From contig CAZEJK010000113.1 in NCBI GenBank assembly GCA_964512045.1, forward strand, positions 1 through 16,410: 16,410 bases of DNA, read 5' to 3'. This DNA is from CAZEJK01 sp964512045. GTDB taxonomy: Bacteria; Acidobacteriota; Thermoanaerobaculia; Thermoanaerobaculales; Sulfomarinibacteraceae. Numbering within the stretch: the stretch's first letter is position 1; every line of letters begins with the position of its first letter. Below the pieces are notes generated by a model. That model was not told the DNA's origin. It ran no database searches and saw nothing but the letters and a program-made list of their open reading frames with translations. A program made the translations under genes and the position numbers. Of the stretch, positions 7,918-15,008 are shown in pieces.

Positions 7918-8085
7918 AGAGCCGGCAGCCAGCACGAGGATCGCCTTGATCATCGCCGGGCTCGGGTTCACGAAGCTGTTCTCGTGGTAATACCGCTCCC
8001 TCACCAACGTTGCGCCACCCGTCGCCATCGGCGTCGCAACGCTGGTGCCGCCGAGACAACCATACGTGTCGATGTCGTACTCAGC
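7918..8085 (-). pseudogene. Subtilisin-like (S8) protease fragment around the catalytic serine
   Basis: In one minus-strand frame the segment from 8085 down reads AEYDIDTYGCLGGTSVATPM, then ATGGATLVRERYYHENSF and VNPSPAMIKAILVLAAGS. GTSVATP is the S8 family motif around the catalytic serine (GTSMATP), and PSPAMIKAILV matches the following helix. Only about 55 of several hundred residues remain: the Asp and His catalytic parts are missing, and the far side ends at the radical SAM gene. It overlaps the vapC stop by a few bases. It is a remnant, not a gene. Confidence 0.75.
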
Positions 8086-8506
8086 CGGCGACCGGACCCT
8101 CGGGCCACACCCTCCTGAAGTGGCGTTCGTTCAGCGTCACCAGCACGTCGACCTGCTCGGATCGCGCCACGCCGGCAATCAGCGCGTCGTACACCACGCC
8201 ACCAGAAAGACCCTGCGACGCGATCTCGCGCACCGTCTCCACCTGCTCCTCTATGCTCAGTGCGACAACCCTCGAGTGCGGTATCACGTTGTCTTCGATC
8301 AGGCGCCAGGCCCGGTCCGGTCCAAGGCGAGGACGCGTCGGCAGCGTACTGAGGACGGCGTAGAGCTCGGCGATGGTATGGGCGGCCACAACCAGCTCTA
8401 GCTCACCCCTCACGACCCGTGCCAGCCAGTCGCGGCAGCTGTCGTGCTCGGGATGGTGAGCCACCATGGCCGCCACGAGGGTCGAGGTGTCGAAGAGCGC
8501 CTTCAC
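8081..8506 (-). CDS. vapC: VapC-family toxin, PIN domain ribonuclease
   Basis: A 141-residue PIN domain protein, normal length for VapC toxins, which cleave tRNA or rRNA using Mg2+ or Mn2+ held by acidic residues. The expected residues are present: Asp6 in MKALFDTS, Glu47 in HTIAELYAVL, Asp107 in GGVVYDALIAG and Asn126 in LVTLNERHF. The start is GTG at 8506; the antitoxin stop codon is one base upstream, so translation is coupled. The pair is intact and therefore probably active, unlike the remnants on both sides. The specific RNA target cannot be told from sequence. Confidence 0.92.
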   Translation of the reverse strand: MKALFDTSTLVAAMVAHHPEHDSCRDWLARVVRGELELVVAAHTIAELYAVLSTLPTRPRLGPDRAWRLIEDNVIPHSRVVALSIEEQVETVREIASQGLSGGVVYDALIAGVARSEQVDVLVTLNERHFRRVWPEGPVAG

Positions 8507-8507
8507 T

Positions 8508-8765
8508 TCAGACCGACCCGACCACGGACGCCAGTCGCTGATTGCGGTGTACGGTTACCGCCGACTCGACGTTCTCCATCGGCTCTCCGGTGAAGACCAG
8601 CACACCGTCCCGTTCGAGGAGCGCCGGCTCGTCCTCTATCGGCTTCAGCGTGAGTCCCTCTTCGGTGACCATGACCTCGAGCTCGCTGCCGGGTGCGAGC
8701 CCCGCACGATCACGTGCCTGCTTCGGAATCACAACACGTCCGTAGCGGTCCAGGGTCGTCTGCAT
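8508..8765 (-). CDS. vapB: VapB-family antitoxin, AbrB/SpoVT type
   Basis: An 85-residue antitoxin with an N-terminal swapped-hairpin (SpoVT/AbrB) DNA-binding domain: TTLDRYGRVVIPKQARDRAG, then LAPGSELEVMV. The C-terminal half (about 45-85) should wrap the VapC toxin. GGAGGT at 8771-8776 lies five bases before the ATG at 8765. The gene precedes vapC by one base, the usual antitoxin-first order. VapB and the VapBC complex normally repress their own promoter, which here sits just upstream at 8783-8811. Confidence 0.92.
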   Translation of the reverse strand: MQTTLDRYGRVVIPKQARDRAGLAPGSELEVMVTEEGLTLKPIEDEPALLERDGVLVFTGEPMENVESAVTVHRNQRLASVVGSV

Positions 8766-8782
8766 ATCGAACCTCCATTGCC

Positions 8783-8811
8783 ATTATCTATTGCCAACTG
8801 CCAATCGTCAA
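8783..8811 (-). promoter_or_regulatory. vapBC promoter
   Basis: On the minus strand, TTGACG (8811-8806) and GATAAT (8788-8783) are separated by 17 bases, a close sigma-70 match. The predicted transcript start (about 8776) leaves a leader of about 11 bases that is mostly the ribosome binding site. Between and around the boxes are repeated TTGGCA and ATGGCAA elements and an ATTG...CAAT dyad, possibly the VapB operator. This stretch is much richer in A and T than its surroundings. Confidence 0.7.
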
Positions 8812-8821
8812 TGGTAACTAA

Positions 8822-9334
8822 GCTGAGCGGTTGACCAACCATCCCGATGTCGCGGCTGCGAGGGCCGAGCGGGCGGCGGCGTCCGGCGGCCGGCTGCAGG
8901 CCGGCGTGCTCGACAACCCGATCGTCGCGTGGGAACGTGAGGACCCGAGCGCGGCGGCCACACAGGATAGCTGGAGCGTGAGCTGGCGTTTGCCTCTTGA
9001 CGGACGTCGGCACCGAGTAGCTGGCGCCGACGCGGCGGTCGCTGCCTCGAAGGCGAGAATCGATGCGACCCTCCTGAGCGCCCGCCTGGAGCTGCGTGAG
9101 CTGTTTGCTGCGTGGTATGTGGCCAGCAGGCGCGCAGCCGTTCTCGAGGACCATCACGACAGGATTCAACAGCTCGCCGAGTGGCTGCGGGCCCGAGCGG
9201 AGCTCGGCGAGGCCGCTGGCGTGGAGGCCGATCGTCTTGATCTGGAGGTGGAGGTGGTCGCGGGCCGGCTTGCAGAGGCGAGGGCAGAGGCGCGCGCTCG
9301 CAGGGCCGCAGCCGCGACCTGGAGCGATCTGGCA
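8822..9334 (+). pseudogene. czcC: CzcC/CusC-type outer-membrane channel remnant
   Basis: The frame reads AERLTNHPDVAAARAERAAA, then GVLDNPIVAWERED and SWRLPLDGRRHRVAGADAAV, and continues as heptad-like helices to about AAAATWSDLAPS. This is the first outer-membrane-efflux repeat of a TolC-family protein, with the GxLxNP motif typical of CzcC. Normal proteins are about 420 residues; only ~170 remain. A TAA stop at 8819-8821 directly precedes the homology, the signal peptide is lost at the junction with the vapBC promoter, and the second repeat is missing. A TTG at 8831 could start it, but without a good ribosome binding site. Metal efflux is inferred from the adaptor and pump pieces that follow. 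Confidence 0.75.
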
Positions 9335-9631
9335 CCGTCGAGGTTCTCGTGGAGGTGGACCGCAGCGTCGACCAGCTGAAGCCGGGTCTCCGGGCCACGG
9401 CACAGGTGCTCCTGCCGGGGGTCGATGGAGGGCGTTCTGCTTCCCGACTCTGCGGTGGTTGACGACGCAGGCGCGCCGGTGACGTACGTGCAGCTGGACG
9501 GGGAGACGTTCGCGCGACGGGTGGTGACGGTCGAGCGTCGCCAGGGCGATCGCGTGCTGGTCGATGGAGTGCTCGTCGGCGAGCGAGTGGTCACGGTGGG
9601 TGGCGCCGCCATCCGGCGAACGTCATGCTGA
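9331..9631 (+). pseudogene. czcB: CzcB-type periplasmic adaptor C-terminal remnant with a frameshift
   Basis: From 9331 one frame reads GTVEVLVEVDRSVDQLKPGL, then RATAQVLLPGVD, the beta-barrel end of an RND adaptor. From 9425 the next frame continues GVLLPDSAVVDDAGAPVTYV, then QLDGETFARRVVTV and GERVVTVGGAAIRR, the membrane-proximal domain. Removing one G from the GGAGGG run at about 9427-9432 restores VDEGVLLPDS, so a single inserted base explains the shift. An intact protein has about 350-450 residues; the N-terminal lipoyl and hairpin domains are missing, and the fragment joins CzcC directly near 9325-9331. Confidence 0.8.
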
Positions 9632-9887
9632 CAGAGGCCGTGATCCAGGGCTCGGAGGAGCGGATGGCGCCGGTGATGATGCGGCGCTCACCGCGGGGCT
9701 CGCGCTGGTGCCGTTGGTGCTGGCAGGGGGCGATCCGGGCAACGAGATCCTCAGCCCGATGGGTGAGGTGATCCTCGGTGGCCTGCTCAGCTCGACGGCG
9801 TTGAACCTGGTCGTGGTGCCGGCGCTGTTCGCTCGCTGGGGGCTCTCCAGGGCCGGGAATACCACAGGGAGGAGTGCTGAAGCGTGA
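9625..9887 (+). pseudogene. czcA: CzcA/CusA-type RND pump C-terminal remnant with a frameshift
   Basis: ATG 9625 starts LTEAVIQGSEERMAPVMM in one frame. From about 9681 the next frame continues ALTAGLALVPLVLAGGDPGN, then EILSPMGEVILGGLLSST and ALNLVVVPALFARWG. This is the end of a heavy-metal RND pump, whose last membrane helices carry GxPGxEIxxPxxxVIxGGLxSST. Adding one base at about 9681 (ATGATG-a-CGGCG) restores MTALTAGLAL. Of roughly 1,030 residues only about 85 remain. The fragment joins the end of CzcB at about 9615-9627, so most of the pump was deleted. It cannot work as a transporter. Confidence 0.85.
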
Positions 9888-10009
9888 TCCACGAGCACCA
9901 CTTCGGGCAGGCGGAGCCGTGCGACCGATCGGAGGTCGCGGAGCGGATTCCGGATCGCCTGGGTATCGCCCATCTCACCATCGAGCTGCAACGCGCCGAC
10001 TCAGCGTAG
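9884..10009 (+). pseudogene. Possible cation diffusion facilitator C-terminal remnant
   Basis: GTG 9884 overlaps the stop of the CzcA remnant (GTGA) and opens a 41-codon frame ending RSEVAERIPDRLGIAHLTIE, then LQRADSA. The closing pattern (a helix, then LGIxHLTIELQ) resembles the end of CDF (CzcD-type) cation transporters, where a short helix leads to FGIxHxTIQ. CDF genes often sit beside czcCBA, which supports the idea. The match is short and could be chance. No other CDF part is visible. Confidence 0.35.
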
Positions 10010-10123
10010 CAACAGCGAGCGCGGGTGCTCGACCAGCCAGGCTGAGAGGAACGAGGTCCGGTTTCGAAGAACGTTCAACTCGGTACTGATTGAATTGCGG
10101 AGCACCTACGAGGTGGCACCTGA

Positions 10124-10139
10124 CGGGAGGCACCTCCCG
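10124..10139. terminator. GC-rich hairpin between convergent genes
   Basis: CGGGAGG at 10124-10130 and CCTCCCG at 10133-10139 form a perfect short hairpin in the gap between the + strand efflux remnants and the end of the minus-strand permease gene. It has no T-tract on either side, so it is only a candidate bidirectional terminator. The rest of the 10010-10159 gap holds nothing recognisable. Confidence 0.3.
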
Positions 10140-10159
10140 CGCAGTGGTTGGACCGGATC

Positions 10160-11317
10160 TCATGGTCGTTCGTCGGGAAGGGCCGAGATCATTGTGCGTC
10201 GGCTATGGCTCCACCATGCGGTCAGAAGGTAGGCCCCGCACAGACACCACAGGGTTCGCCACTCAGTCGCAACGTCGGCGATGCTGGCGCCCATCTGATT
10301 GATGCGCAAGAAACCCTCGATGGCAGAGGAGCTCGGCAGCAGCTGCGCAGTCGTGCGCAACCAGCCCGGGATCATTTCCGACGGCCACGAGAAACCGGCC
10401 AGAAACAGTGCCGGGATCGACGTGAAGAGTAGAACCTGGAGGGCAGTCTCGCGTTCCCGAAACATGGATGAGACGGTCAAGGCAAGGAGGATCGCAGCAA
10501 GTAGGAACGGCAATGCGAAGACCAAGCTCGTCGTCAGGTCTCCGCGGTAGGGCAGGCCGAAAACCCAGCGCACTACGACGAAGTAGAAGACAGCGTGCAC
10601 ATAGTAGAGGATGAGGTAGGCGATGGCGCGGCCGATGAGCGCCGTCAGCGAACCCATGCCGGGTTCCCTTTCACCGCGCTCCTTGGTCGTACCGGAGAGC
10701 ATGCCGATTCCGATGAGAAGCGTCTGCTGCATGATGAGCACGAGGACCGCAGGGACGATGTAGCTGGCGTAGCCCTCCGCCGGATTGAACAGCGGCCGGT
10801 CTTCCACAGTCAGCGGCGCGCGAGCGATGCGTGCTGCATCCGGCGTCATTCCTGCCGCTTCCAGCCGGCTGATCTCGATGCCGGCCGACAGCGTCCTGGC
10901 GGCGCCCAGCAGCCCGGTCATGGCCTGACGATAGACGAGGAAGTAGGCGGCATCCGCGAAGCAGCCGATGGTCACCGCGTCACCTCGGAGCACGTCCCGT
11001 TCGAAGCCGCGCGGAATCTCGAGGATCGCTCCGGCTCGACCTCGACGGACGGCGGCAGTAGCCGCGGCCTTCTCCGGTGTTCGGTCCACAACCCGAACCA
11101 GCTCGGAGGTGTCGGCCATTCGCGCGAGCTGTCGTGACAGTGGCGTGCCGTCGTGGTCGACGACGATCGCTGGCACCTCCTTGAGGACCTCGGGCACGTA
11201 CGGCTGCGGGTAGAAAAGCGCGTACACGACAAGCGCCCCGACCAGGATCAGCATCGCGCCAGGATCGGAGATCATCCGACGCCACTCGGCGATACAGGCG
11301 ACCACTGCGGACCTCAT
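10160..11317 (-). CDS. ABC-2 type permease, second of pair
   Basis: A 385-residue inner-membrane protein of the ABC-2 permease type (YbhR/YhhJ-like). A first membrane segment at about residues 20-38 is followed by a large periplasmic domain to about 190 (VPAIVVDHDGTPLSRQLARM; AILEIPRGFERDVLRG; LFNPAEGYASYIVP), then about five more segments with the YhhJ-like cytoplasmic loop GTTKERGEREPGMGSLTALI. The start is ATG 11317, overlapping the stop of the upstream permease by four bases (ATGA), with GGGGGAGA just before. The same frame stays open to 11947, but the extension lies antisense-frame within the partner gene and lacks family similarity. It likely forms a heterodimer with the partner and works with the adaptor and channel encoded upstream in drug or lipid export. 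The needed ATPase is not encoded here. Confidence 0.9.
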   Translation of the reverse strand: MRSAVVACIAEWRRMISDPGAMLILVGALVVYALFYPQPYVPEVLKEVPAIVVDHDGTPLSRQLARMADTSELVRVVDRTPEKAAATAAVRRGRAGAILEIPRGFERDVLRGDAVTIGCFADAAYFLVYRQAMTGLLGAARTLSAGIEISRLEAAGMTPDAARIARAPLTVEDRPLFNPAEGYASYIVPAVLVLIMQQTLLIGIGMLSGTTKERGEREPGMGSLTALIGRAIAYLILYYVHAVFYFVVVRWVFGLPYRGDLTTSLVFALPFLLAAILLALTVSSMFRERETALQVLLFTSIPALFLAGFSWPSEMIPGWLRTTAQLLPSSSAIEGFLRINQMGASIADVATEWRTLWCLCGAYLLTAWWSHSRRTMISALPDERP

Positions 11318-12492
11318 GGTCTCCCCCAGAATCGCTCCTCGGCGAGGACCCGCGCCAGACGGCGGTGCCCGAGGAGGGGCACGACGAGGACGAAGCTCGC
11401 CAGGGCAAGCAGCTCGGGAGCCGACGCCGCCACCGGCGCGCCTCTCATGACCTGCTCCACGAGCATCTCGAGGTAGTGGGTCAGGGGAAGTAGCTCCCCC
11501 CATGCCTGAGCGTGGAGCGGCATGGCAGAGGTTGGGAAGGTGAGGCCGGCGAATGCAAAGGCTGGCGTCGCGATGAAGGCAGCAGCGCTGGTCGCGAGCC
11601 GCAGGCTGGCGAACCAGGCGGCGAGAGTCGCACCGAGGGCCTGACCGGCGAGCACGAACAGCACCGTGCCGACCACGAGAGCCGGCAGGTCGCCGTGCAG
11701 CGGCGCACCGATCAGGCCGAGGATCATGGTCAGCATGAAGGCTGCGAGGATGAGGTGCGCGGCCGTGTACGGTAGCAGCTTGCCGGCCACCGCGCGTGCG
11801 ACGCTGCCGCCGCTGGCGGCCAGCCAGTCGGGACCGCTGCCCTCCTTCAGCTCGACACCGACCGCATGCACTGCGGTGACGAGCACGAAGATCTGGAGCA
11901 CTGCGGGGAGCAGCGAGCTGACCAAGAAGTACATGTAGTTCAACCACGGATTGAAGAGCGGATGGGACTGCACGAGGATCGGCTCGAGGCGCTCGCGGGC
12001 CGCGGCCGGCGCCTCGCCACGCGCTTCACGCTGGCGGATCTCGATGCCAGCCGAGAGCGTACCAACCACTGTCAGAACCTCGCGGCGGATGAGGCTCGAC
12101 GGCAGCAGGAGCTGTGAGTTGCGGTATAGCGTCACCACCGCCCGGGAGCCGCGCAGCAGATCACGCTCCAGATCGCGCGGAATGAGCAGCACCGCGTACA
12201 CCTCGCCAGACAGGAGCAGATGCTCGCCGTCGATGCCGCTCAGACCGCGCTCGGTCACGGCCATCGACGGGCTCGAGTCGACCATTCGAACCAGCTGCCG
12301 CGACATGCTCGTGTCGTCGAGATCGATCACCGCCACCGGCAGCTCGCGCACGGTTCCGGCGGAGAAGATGACCCACAGCAGCAGGAAGGCAGCCGTCGGC
12401 AACACCACCAACAAGAGCGGATACAGCGGGCGGCCGCGCATCCTCTGGAGCTCTCTCGAGAGGACTTTCAGCAAGCCTGGACGAAGGACCAT
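11314..12492 (-). CDS. ABC-2 type permease, first of pair
   Basis: A 392-residue ABC-2 permease with the same layout as its downstream neighbour: a first membrane segment at about 24-45, a periplasmic domain with LPVAVIDLDDTSMSRQLVRM and VLLIPRDLERDLLRG, NPWLNYMYFLVSSLLPAVLQ at the return to the membrane, and further segments to about 377. KEGSGPDWLAASGGS is the cytoplasmic loop of the YhhJ type. The two permeases share these landmarks and probably arose by duplication. The ATG at 12492 is 15 bases after the adaptor stop; the purine run GGGGGGAG before it leaves only one or two bases of spacing, so initiation may be by coupling. No Walker A or ABC signature motif occurs in this or any neighbouring protein. 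Confidence 0.9.
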   Translation of the reverse strand: MVLRPGLLKVLSRELQRMRGRPLYPLLLVVLPTAAFLLLWVIFSAGTVRELPVAVIDLDDTSMSRQLVRMVDSSPSMAVTERGLSGIDGEHLLLSGEVYAVLLIPRDLERDLLRGSRAVVTLYRNSQLLLPSSLIRREVLTVVGTLSAGIEIRQREARGEAPAAARERLEPILVQSHPLFNPWLNYMYFLVSSLLPAVLQIFVLVTAVHAVGVELKEGSGPDWLAASGGSVARAVAGKLLPYTAAHLILAAFMLTMILGLIGAPLHGDLPALVVGTVLFVLAGQALGATLAAWFASLRLATSAAAFIATPAFAFAGLTFPTSAMPLHAQAWGELLPLTHYLEMLVEQVMRGAPVAASAPELLALASFVLVVPLLGHRRLARVLAEERFWGRP

Positions 12493-12507
12493 ACTCCCCC
12501 CAACGGC

Positions 12508-13536
12508 TCAGGAGCCGCCTGCGGAAGCGGGCTGCTCGGATCTGGCGACCAGCCGATCCCAGTCGACGATGGCGCTCATACCAGGACGCAGCCCCTCCAC
12601 CGGCGCCAGCGGACGCGCCCGAACCTCAAAGGTGCGCAGGTCGAATCCGCCCGACGCGCTGGTGGCCCGCCACGTGGCATAGTCCCCCTGCGCGGCGATG
12701 TAGCTCACCTTCACCTCCACCTCGCGGTCAGCAAGGGCCGGGATCCTCGCCCACATGCGACTGCCCATGCGGAGCGCGCCGAGGCGGTCCTCACGTAGGT
12801 TGAAGCTGACCCAGATGTCGGAGAGGTCGAGCAGGGTCATGAGGGGAAAGCCTGCTGCGGCCAGCTCACCCTCCTCGGCAACTACGACGCTGACCTCGCC
12901 TTCGATGGGCGACTCGAGTCTGGTCTCGGCAAGATACGCCTCGACCTCGGTCACCGCCCCTGCGGCTTGCGCGGCCAGAGCCTCTGCCGCGCGGCGATCT
13001 TCCTCCCGAGTGCCGCTGCGGGCCATGTCGTACACCGCCCTGGCGGCTTCTGCAGCTTCTCGGGCACTTTTCCAGCGTGCCACGGCCTCATCACGCCGCT
13101 GCTCGGGGAGGACGCCGTCCGCGTACAGACGCTCGACGCGACCCGCGGTGGTCTCGGCAAGCTCGGCGGCGTGCTTGGCTCGTTGCCAGACGTTGTACGC
13201 CTGGCGAATCTCCTCCTCTCGGGCTCCGGTATCGGCCTTGTCGCGCTGCGCCGTCGCCGCCTCACGGGCTGCTTCGGCCTGCGCGAGCTTGGCTTCGGTC
13301 TCAGGGCTCGCCAGGGTGACGAGCACATCGCCGTGACCTACTCGATCTCCCTCTGCAACGTGGATCCTCTGCACTCGGGCCGGAATCTTGGTGGCGATCT
13401 TGATCTCGGTGGCCTCGGCCTCGCCTTGCACGAGGTCCGGCGCCGGATGAACGACGATCCAGCCAACGACGATCACGACAACGACGATGACAACGATAGC
13501 GAGAACGGTGACGAGACCGGCGTGCGGGCGCGTCAT
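12508..13536 (-). CDS. HlyD-family membrane fusion protein
   Basis: A 342-residue periplasmic adaptor anchored by one N-terminal helix (about 8-29). A lipoyl-like half motif (IKIATKIPARVQRIHVAEGD, then RVGHGDVLVTL) is followed by a long alpha-hairpin coiled coil at about 78-203 rich in Ala, Glu and Arg, the second lipoyl half (RLESPIEGEVSVVV) and a beta-barrel (LSDIWVSFNLREDRLG; RPLAPVEGLRPGMSAIVDW). It links an inner-membrane transporter to a TolC channel. The start ATG 13536 overlaps the tolC-like stop (ATGA), with GGAGGT at 13543-13548. The layout matches YbhG/YhiI adaptors, which work with ABC-2 exporters, fitting the two permease genes that follow. Confidence 0.92.
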   Translation of the reverse strand: MTRPHAGLVTVLAIVVIVVVVIVVGWIVVHPAPDLVQGEAEATEIKIATKIPARVQRIHVAEGDRVGHGDVLVTLASPETEAKLAQAEAAREAATAQRDKADTGAREEEIRQAYNVWQRAKHAAELAETTAGRVERLYADGVLPEQRRDEAVARWKSAREAAEAARAVYDMARSGTREEDRRAAEALAAQAAGAVTEVEAYLAETRLESPIEGEVSVVVAEEGELAAAGFPLMTLLDLSDIWVSFNLREDRLGALRMGSRMWARIPALADREVEVKVSYIAAQGDYATWRATSASGGFDLRTFEVRARPLAPVEGLRPGMSAIVDWDRLVARSEQPASAGGS

Positions 13537-15008
13537 GGTGTGACCTCCACGGTGGCGAGCTGGCGATAGTCTTCGAGGCGCTCGACCTGCCCCGCGGTGG
13601 CCAGCAGGTCAGCGAGGCTGGTGATGAAATCGTGGGCGATGGCGAGGCGGGTGAGCCTCGCTCCGGCAAGGGAGCTCCGTGCGTCCACCACGTCCAGCGA
13701 GGTGGCAAACCCCTCTCTGAAGGCGAGGGATCGGACCCGCAAGCTTTCCTCGGCAAGGGCGATGGTGGCGTTGACGCTGTCGAACTGCTCGACCGCCTTC
13801 TGCAATCGGCGGTAGTGACGCTCGACGATCAGTGCCACGTCGTTGCGCGCCCCGTGCTCGAGGTGCGCCAGGATGCTCTCGGTGGCTTGCGCAGCGGCCA
13901 CACGATGACCGCGCGAGAAGCCGTCGAAGAGGCTGAGTGTGACCCCGATGCCGGCCGCCCACTGCGGTTCGAGAATCGTCAGGTCGGCGGTGTGGAGCTC
14001 GCGAACGGCGAAGAGCGCCACGTCGGGCCGATAGGCGGCACGCTCCACCACTGTGGCTTCTCGGGCCAGCTCCTGCTGGGCGTCAAGGCGGCCGAGCTCC
14101 GGGTTGTTCTCGAGAGCCCGCTGCTGCACTGTGCCGAGGGCCGGGAGCTCATGAATGACGAACATCATGGAGCTCGGGTGGAGATCGTTCTCAGTCACCA
14201 GCAGTGTTCGCAACGCGGCCGCCGCCAGGTCAACGTCGTGGCGGGCTGCCTTGAGCTCCCGCAGGGCCTCGGCATGCGCCACCTCGGCGTGCAGCCGCTC
14301 GGCATGGGCGATCATGCCCTCCTCCTCGAGGCGGCGGGCGTTGTAGAGATGTTCCTCCATGCCTGCGAAGACCTGCTGTCGGACCTCGAGTGCCTGCTCG
14401 GCGAGCTGCAAACCGTAGTAGCGATGGACGAGCTCGGCGCCGAGCAGCTGCGCCGTGGCACGGCTCTGCTGACGGGCCTCTTCAAGGCGAGCGTCGGCGG
14501 CGCGGATGGCCGCGCTGACCTTGCCGCCGGTGTACACGGGCCAGGTCATCTCCAGCTGTGCCTTGAAGAAGTGGTCATCCTGAACGTCGAGGGCGAACGC
14601 GGGAACCAACTCGCCCGGCACCTCCGGGTGGAGACCGAGAATCGCCGCCCGAACCGGCTCGAGATTGATGGAGATCGGCTCGTCGATGCGCGTCCATTGC
14701 GCTGTAGCGTCGAAGCGCGGCAGCCGCAACCCTCTGGAGGCGGCACGCAGCTCGCCGCTCCGGCGCTCGGTCTCCGCGGCGGCCTTGAGCCGCTGGTTGC
14801 GCTGGCTGAGAAGGGCCATCGCGTCGTTGAAGCTCAGGTTGACAGTAGACCGGTCCACGACATGGCGTGTTGGCGCGCCCGGGCTTGAGGCTGTGACGTG
14901 CGAGCTTCCAACCGGTGGTGTCGCACTCGCTCCAGCGGTGATCAGCAGGGCCATCGCGACCAGGAGTTTCCGAGCTCCATCGCAGTGTGCGCGCTGATCC
15001 GATCTCAT
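13533..15008 (-). CDS. TolC-family outer-membrane efflux protein
   Basis: A 491-residue outer-membrane channel with a signal peptide ending at about ASA-29. Two outer-membrane-efflux repeats are visible: one starting near NLSFNDAMALLSQRNQRLKA, the second near PALGTVQQRALENNPELGRL. Each has long helices, with beta segments such as DATAQWTRID and QLEMTWPVYTGGK; SLFDGFSRGHR is the equivalent of the second. The start at ATG 15008 overlaps the tetR stop (ATGA), with GGAGG at 15014-15018. It should form the trimeric exit duct for the HlyD/ABC-2 exporter encoded directly downstream. The length and both repeats are complete, in contrast to the CzcC remnant at 8822. Confidence 0.92.
   Translation of the reverse strand: MRSDQRAHCDGARKLLVAMALLITAGASATPPVGSSHVTASSPGAPTRHVVDRSTVNLSFNDAMALLSQRNQRLKAAAETERRSGELRAASRGLRLPRFDATAQWTRIDEPISINLEPVRAAILGLHPEVPGELVPAFALDVQDDHFFKAQLEMTWPVYTGGKVSAAIRAADARLEEARQQSRATAQLLGAELVHRYYGLQLAEQALEVRQQVFAGMEEHLYNARRLEEEGMIAHAERLHAEVAHAEALRELKAARHDVDLAAAALRTLLVTENDLHPSSMMFVIHELPALGTVQQRALENNPELGRLDAQQELAREATVVERAAYRPDVALFAVRELHTADLTILEPQWAAGIGVTLSLFDGFSRGHRVAAAQATESILAHLEHGARNDVALIVERHYRRLQKAVEQFDSVNATIALAEESLRVRSLAFREGFATSLDVVDARSSLAGARLTRLAIAHDFITSLADLLATAGQVERLEDYRQLATVEVTP

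Noticed and set aside
8831..9379. Complete 182-residue TolC-like gene
   Set aside because: It lacks a signal peptide and the second repeat, and its last dozen residues are out of frame over the CzcB remnant; it is a truncated piece.
11318..11947. Upstream extension of the second permease frame (to 595 residues)
   Set aside because: It lies out of frame inside the first permease gene and has no similarity; ATG 11317 with the ATGA overlap is the proper start.
13632..14888. 418-codon + strand ORF opposite the tolC-like gene
   Set aside because: The minus strand encodes a clear TolC protein with signal peptide and operon overlaps; the + frame shows no domain and no ribosome binding site.
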